NCBI RefSeq assembly: GCF_021730395.1
Contig: NC_069373.1
Coordinates: 43,924,501 to 43,988,500, forward strand
Direction of reading: 5' to 3'
DNA from: Mercenaria mercenaria
Taxonomy: Eukaryota; Mollusca; Bivalvia; Venerida; Veneridae
Length of the DNA: 64,000 nucleotides
In this document: one piece after another, positions 60,101 to 64,000 of the stretch
Position numbering within the stretch: the first letter of the stretch is position 1
Layout of the letters: each line of letters begins with the position of its first letter
Made by a program: the position numbers and the translations under genes
The notes under the pieces: model-generated
The model's database searches: none
Told to the model about the DNA's origin: nothing
The model's input: the letters and a program-made list of their open reading frames with translations, nothing else

Positions 60101-63070
60101 AAATGTACTGTGACCTTTCTGTCTGACTGCCCTGTTATAATATCATACCAAATTAAGATCTGGTTTTGTCATATTCGTAATACTAATGTTGTCTTTAAAC
60201 ATGGTCTTGGTAGGGTCTTGAAAGATGTGCCTATAATCCAGGCCATTTACAACAGTGGTGGTCAGTTTTTTGTCTTATGGACCATATCATGTCACATCGA
60301 AGAGCTAAATAATTATGAAAGGAGGTATTATATGAAGAAATAATTGCCAAGGATAGTTTTATACTGACCTTCAGAACAGTAGAAATTAATTTCTGTAATT
60401 TAAAAAATAATATTATCTTGGTTCATTTTGTTCTATAACTTAAAAGGGAATTCTTTATTTTTAATTATGTAATCAGGTAACTGTAGGAGCATTAATTCTG
60501 AAACATTCAAAGAAGTGGAAAAAAATATGAATATCAGTCAATATCTGTTTAAGATATAGTTATTTCTAAAATAGTGTTGGACATTTTGGGCACTGAAAAA
60601 CTGTTACCCGTAGTCTTTTCTTATATGGGAATTACCATATATGCTAAATTAATGAAAAAAATAAACCTTAAGAAGGCCATATTAAGTTGGTCATAAATTA
60701 ATATAAATTCAATGTAACTCAAATGTTAAAATATTATATGCGTTGAATAAAAGTCCTTATTGTGTTTTACATAATTTGTCATTAATCACCATATTTGGTA
60801 ATGGTCATATTAAGAAAGAGCAAAGATATAATAATGCCCAAAATGTCTGCTAGTTCATTTTATGACTACTTTTGAAATGGCCTTTTTTTTTCATTTACAC
60901 TTAAAGTTTCTCATATCACTTTTAATGTTTCACCCAGCTCTATCTAAACAGAAATGTTTAAAAAAGTGTATATTCCTCTTTAACTTGCACATTTACTGTA
61001 TTATATATTGACAATATTAATATCACTTCCGTATAAATGTAGTGTGCAGTTTTAGTTACAGTGAAACTCGACTCACGTTTAGATTGCTCAACACCTTGGT
61101 TTGCCTTATATTTACTATGTTCTCATTGCTCAAAACCCTGTTTGCCTTAAATTTACTACTTAAAACTCTGGTTTTCCTTATATTTTCTAAGTTTGGATTG
61201 TTCAAAACCCTGGTTTGCCTTATGTTAACTACATTTGGATTGCTCAAAACCCTGGTTTTTCTTATTATGCCCCCGAAGGGAGGCATATAGTTTTTGAACC
61301 GTCTGTCGGTCCGTCGGTCTGTCGGTCTGTCAGTCTGTCAGTCTGTCCGCAATTTTCGTGTCCTGTCCATATCTTTGTCATGGATGGGTGGATTTTCAAA
61401 TAACTTGGCATGAATGTGTACCACAGTAAGACGACGTGTCGCGCGCAAGACCCAGGTCCATAGCTCAAAGGTCAAGGTCACACTTAGACATTAAAGGATA
61501 GTGCATTGATGGGCGTGTCCGGTCCATATCTTTGTCATCGATGGATGGATTTTCAAATAACTTGGCATGAATGTGTACCACAGTAAGACGACGTGTCGCG
61601 CGCAAGACCCAGGTCCTCAGCTCAAAGGTCAAGGTCACACTTAGACATTAAAGGATAGTGCATTGATGGGCGTGTCTGGTCCATATCTTTGTCATCGATG
61701 GATGGATTTTCAAATAACTTGGCATGAATGTGTACCACAGTAAGACGACGTGTCGCGCGCAAGACCCAGGTCCGTAGCTCAAAGGTCAAGGTCACACTTA
61801 GACATTAAAGGATAGTGCATTGATGGGCGTGTCCGGTCCATATCTTTGTCATCGATGGATGGATTTTCAAATAACTTGGCATGAATGTGTACCACAGTAA
61901 GACGACCTGTCGTGCGCAAGACCCAGGTCCGTAGCTCAAAGGTCAAGGTCACACTTAGACGTTAAAGGTCATTTTTCATGATAGTGCATTGATGGGCGTG
62001 TCTGGTCCATATCTTTGTCATTCATGCATGGATTTTAAAATAACTACGCATGAATGTGTGACACAGTAAGTCGACGTGTCACGCACAAGACCCAGCTCCA
62101 TAGGTCAAAGGTCCTAAACTCTAACATCGGCCATAACTATTCATTCAAAGTGCCATCGGGGGCATGTGTCATCCTATGGAGACAGCTCTTGTGTTTACTA
62201 CATTTGGATTGCTCAATCCCAGTTTGCCTTATGTTTACTACAATTGGATGGATCAAAACTCTGGTTTGCCTTATATTTACTACATTTGGATTGTTCAAAA
62301 GCCTGGTTTTCCTTATGTTTACTACATTTGAATTGCTCAAAACCCTGGTTTGCCTAATATTTACTACATTTGGATTGCTCAAAAGCCTGGTTTTCCTTAT
62401 GTTTACTACATTTGGATTGCTCAAAAGCCTGGTTTGCCTAATATTTACTACATTTGGATTGCTCAAAAGCCTGGTTTTCCTTATGTTTACTACATTTGGA
62501 TTGCTCAAAAGCCTGGTTTGCCTAATATTTACTACATTTGGATTGCTCAAAAGCCTGGTTTTCCTTAAGTTTACTATATTTGGATTGCTCAAAACCCTGG
62601 TTTGCCTAATATTTACTACATTTGGATTGCTTGAAGCAATGTTTTCCTCATTTTTACTATGTTTGGATTGCTTAAAACCCAAGAAACTTAACATTTTGCT
62701 CATACCATGGGACCTTATAGAGTGATCTGTACTTTACTGTATATGGTGATAGATTTAGTTTCAGATTAGGCTAACTATATAGTATCAACTAAACAATTAA
62801 TTGAATTCAGTTACTGACGCTAAAAAGGTGTTATTTATGTGCTGATTAATTAATTTAGCTGGCTTTGGTACTAGTAAAGTCACTTTAATATCCATTACCA
62901 CTAACATTATTTAATAAACCTGATATCTTTAATAACCCGTGCAACATTTGAGATATTACTCTTAAAATTTATGTTATTTTACATTACTTTCAATAATTTC
63001 AGCCGACCCCCGAAATGTACGAGAAGGCTTACCAACATTATAACACAAAATCCAAAAAGCTATGCTTTTG
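51161..63070 (+). CDS. Partial gene: RIIa/AK5-like N-terminal protein
   Basis: Four plus-strand exons: 51161-51238, 53413-53516, 54388-54484, 63003-63070. All have good GT/AG sites (ACGAG|GTACAT, TTGCAG, TG|GTCAGT, TTTCAG, CTG|GTAAGT, TTCAG, TTTG|GTAAGT) and phases that agree. They code 115 residues. The start MAASMKGLDPSLKKYLRSNK leads to LPDVYEALITGLAVMCPDDP, HQFIIDNLKYLIEYG, ELEWDLFVAEFMKPVNRIVS, LEFIFNLDDESML and PTPEMYEKAYQHYN. The first 60 residues resemble the RIIa/DPY-30-like helical segment at the N-terminus of AK5-type adenylate kinases (…EYL…PQLFESLLNGL…PEDPVEYL…). That is memory-based similarity, not a proven identity. The last donor at 63071 means further exons lie beyond; I saw none before 64000. 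Product unknown. A cytosolic or ciliary role is a guess. Confidence 0.75.
54918..55127. mobile_element. TGAGCC-type hairpin MITE
   Basis: Ends TGAGCCGCGCC and GGCGCGGCTCA with TA on both sides. Small deletions in both arms. In intron 3 of the plus-strand gene. Confidence 0.85.
55128..57001. other. Intron, nothing recognised
   Basis: AT-rich intronic DNA of the plus-strand gene. No domain-bearing frame or repeat copy noticed. Confidence 0.4.
57002..57073. repeat. Small inverted repeat
   Basis: AATGAATGGCTTGCTAGTC and GACTGGCAAGCCATTCAAT pair with a 34-base loop. Confidence 0.6.
57729..57968. mobile_element. TGAGCC-type hairpin MITE, full length
   Basis: Left end TGAGCCGCACC; right end decayed to GTGGCCCG. 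Both arms of the GGATCC-containing foldback are present. Confidence 0.8.
57969..59433. other. Intron, nothing recognised
   Basis: AT-rich intronic DNA. Short frames without domains. Confidence 0.4.
59446..59726 (+). mobile_element. tRNA-derived SINE, apparently complete
   Basis: The head CCCGCTTAGCTCAGTAGGT then AAGAGCG (box A) and GTGTTCGATCCTCGGGCGGG (box B and acceptor) folds like a tRNA. The body is shared with 29181-29460, ending GGCGTTAAACCCAACACAAA. A 12-bp target duplication (ACACATTGATAA) lies at 59434-59445 and 59727-59738. Probably LINE-mobilised. Resembles bivalve RUDI/Meta-type SINEs, unverified. Confidence 0.85.
59739..61068. other. Intron, nothing recognised
   Basis: AT-rich intronic DNA without a supported feature. 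Confidence 0.4.
61069..61265. repeat. 42-bp minisatellite, left part
   Basis: Diverged copies of the GGATTGCTCAAAACCCTGGT unit with TTGCCTTATRTTTACTA. This is the left part of one array, continued at 62193 after an inserted element. Confidence 0.85.
61266..62192. mobile_element. Tandem-repeat element inserted in minisatellite
   Basis: Starts TATGCCCCCGAAGGGAGGCA (hairpin) followed by TAGTTTTTGAACCG and a GTCGGTCTGTC run. The centre is four units of about 157 bp, each with CCATATCTTTGTCATCGATG, ATGAATGTGTACCACAGTAA and CTCAAAGGTCAAGGTCACAC. It ends GCCATCGGGGGCATGTGTCA and CAGCTCTTGT. The minisatellite phase resumes across it (CTTAT | GTTTACTAC) without any target duplication, as for rolling-circle elements. 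No coding capacity. Confidence 0.75.
62193..62690. repeat. 42-bp minisatellite, 84-bp higher-order
   Basis: About twelve 42-bp units. Two versions alternate in the centre: one with CTGGTTTTCCTTATGTTTAC, the other with CTGGTTTGCCTAATATTTAC, so the true period is 84 bp. Because 42 is divisible by three, long frames stay open on both strands; these are not genes. Confidence 0.9.
62691..63002. other. Intron 3 end of the plus-strand gene
   Basis: AT-rich, ending in a pyrimidine-rich tract and the acceptor TTCAG before exon 4. Confidence 0.5.
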
Positions 63071-63094
63071 GTAAGTTTTTTTTCTATATTTGTA

Positions 63095-63221
63095 TTAACC
63101 CTTACCCTGCTAAATTTCTAAAGTGGACTGGTCCATCACTGAATAGCAGGGCAGGCTGATCTTCAAGGTCTGCACTGGTCACAAAGGCAGAATAACTTGC
63201 CGCCAGCAGGCTAAAGGTTAA
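63095..63221. mobile_element. TTAACCCTTA-type MITE, short form
   Basis: Left end TTAACCCTTACCCTGCTAAA, right end GCCAGCAGGCTAAAGGTTAA. Inside are GGACTGGTCCATCA and TGCACTGGTCACAAAGGCAG. It starts 24 bases after the exon 4 donor. Confidence 0.7.
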
Positions 63222-63406
63222 ATAAACTTTAGTACTAGTCTCAAAGTATTGGTTCTTCTCTTGAAAAACAGTTTTCAGATCACCAATAATTATTGTCATC
63301 TCAACGTTATAATAGAAACAAAACTTCATGGAAGTTTCTCAAGTTCACAAGAACTGAACCTTTGTCTTGGATTAGTTTTGAGTTATCTTCCTTGTCATAC
63401 TTTTTT
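63222..63406. other. Short intergap, nothing recognised
   Basis: No supported feature. The next exon of the plus-strand gene was looked for here and not found. Confidence 0.35.
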
Positions 63407-64000
63407 ATTATACCCCCACCAAACATGTTTGAGGGGGGTATATAGGAGTCAGTTTTGTCGCGTCCCGTCCCGTCCCGAAATCTATTATCTCAGTTATTAC
63501 CAAATGGATTTGATTCAAACTTAAAATACATGTTCCACCTTATCACCCACATCATGTGACACAATGTGCATAACTCTTGACACCAAGTTTTCATGAATTA
63601 TGTCCCCTTTTTTTACTTAGAATTTAAGGTTAATTTTGTTGTATTTTCACTATATCTCAGTTATTACTAAATGGATTTGATTCAAACTTAAAATAGTTGT
63701 TCCACCTCATCACCCAGATGATGTGACATAAGGTGCTTAACTCTGACATAATTTTTTTATGAATTATGTCCCCTTTTACTTTAAATTTAAGATTGATTTT
63801 GATGTATTTTCACTATATCTCAATTTTTACAAAATGGATTTGATTCAAACTTAAAATAGATGTTCCACCTCATCACCCACATCATGTGACACAAGGTGCA
63901 TAACTCTGACACCAATTTTTCATGAATTATGCCCCTTTTTACTTAGAATTTAAGGTTGATTTTGATGTATTTTCACTATATCTCAGTTACTACTGAATGG
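63407..64000. mobile_element. Tandem-repeat element with hairpin head, cut by window end
   Basis: Starts with the hairpin TATACCCCC...GGGGGGTATATAGG and a short CCCGT(CCCGT)n run. Units of about 165 bp follow (ATGGATTTGATTCAAACTTA, TGTTCCACCTYATCACCCA, CATGAATTATGYCCC), at least three and a partial one. Same design as 61266-62192 but a different sequence family. Confidence 0.7.

Noticed and set aside
62054-62725. Long open frames on both strands
   Set aside because: They run through a 42-bp minisatellite, whose length is a multiple of three. The peptide is the repeat translated, with no domain or splice context.

Overview
The window looks like animal nuclear DNA, most likely from a bivalve mollusc (a venerid-type clam is my best guess). 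Coding sequence is sparse and split by GT/AG introns. A C1q-domain gene and a FAS1 gene are present. The rest is AT-rich and crowded with small non-autonomous elements: hairpin MITEs with TGAGCC ends, TTAACCCTTA-ended MITEs, tRNA-derived SINEs, and several families with a hairpin head and a central tandem repeat. The species assignment is inference from these repeat families; no species-specific marker gene is present.

Layout. 1-4.5 kb: no gene, small foldbacks and a CAGTG-ended TIR element (2737-3921). 4.5-8.6 kb: a compact LTR element with identical 195-bp LTRs, a 5-bp target duplication and only a gag-type reading frame. 8.9-11.4 kb: a nearly identical 1.3-kb tandem duplication whose left edge is a TTAA-flanked inverted-repeat element. 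11.4-19.3 kb: a dimeric satellite (about 290-bp monomers, 581-bp dimers) in three blocks separated by two copies of a spacer. 19.3-31 kb: a two-exon C1q-domain gene on the minus strand (21763-30847) whose 8.45-kb intron is full of repeats. 31-38 kb: SINEs, foldbacks and tandem-repeat elements, no gene found. 38.7-46.3 kb: a complete six-exon gene on the minus strand for a secreted protein with two FAS1 domains. 46.4-51.1 kb: intergenic, with a 0.5-kb direct repeat, a LINE fragment and MITEs. 51.2-63.1 kb: first four exons of a plus-strand gene with an RIIa/AK5-like N-terminus, continuing beyond what I can see. Its third intron (8.5 kb) holds hairpin MITEs, an intact SINE, and an 84-bp higher-order minisatellite split by a target-duplication-free insertion.

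The three host genes are not an operon and show no obvious functional link. A secreted C1q-type protein (innate recognition in bivalves), a secreted FAS1 adhesion-type protein and a cytosolic or ciliary-type protein lie on different strands, separated by repeats. The most unusual content is in the mobile and repetitive fraction: a gag-only LTR element whose Gag carries an apparent ComEA-like helix-hairpin-helix segment; insertions whose empty sites can be read directly inside neighbouring tandem repeats; and several repeat families carrying arrays of AGGTCA-type half-sites.
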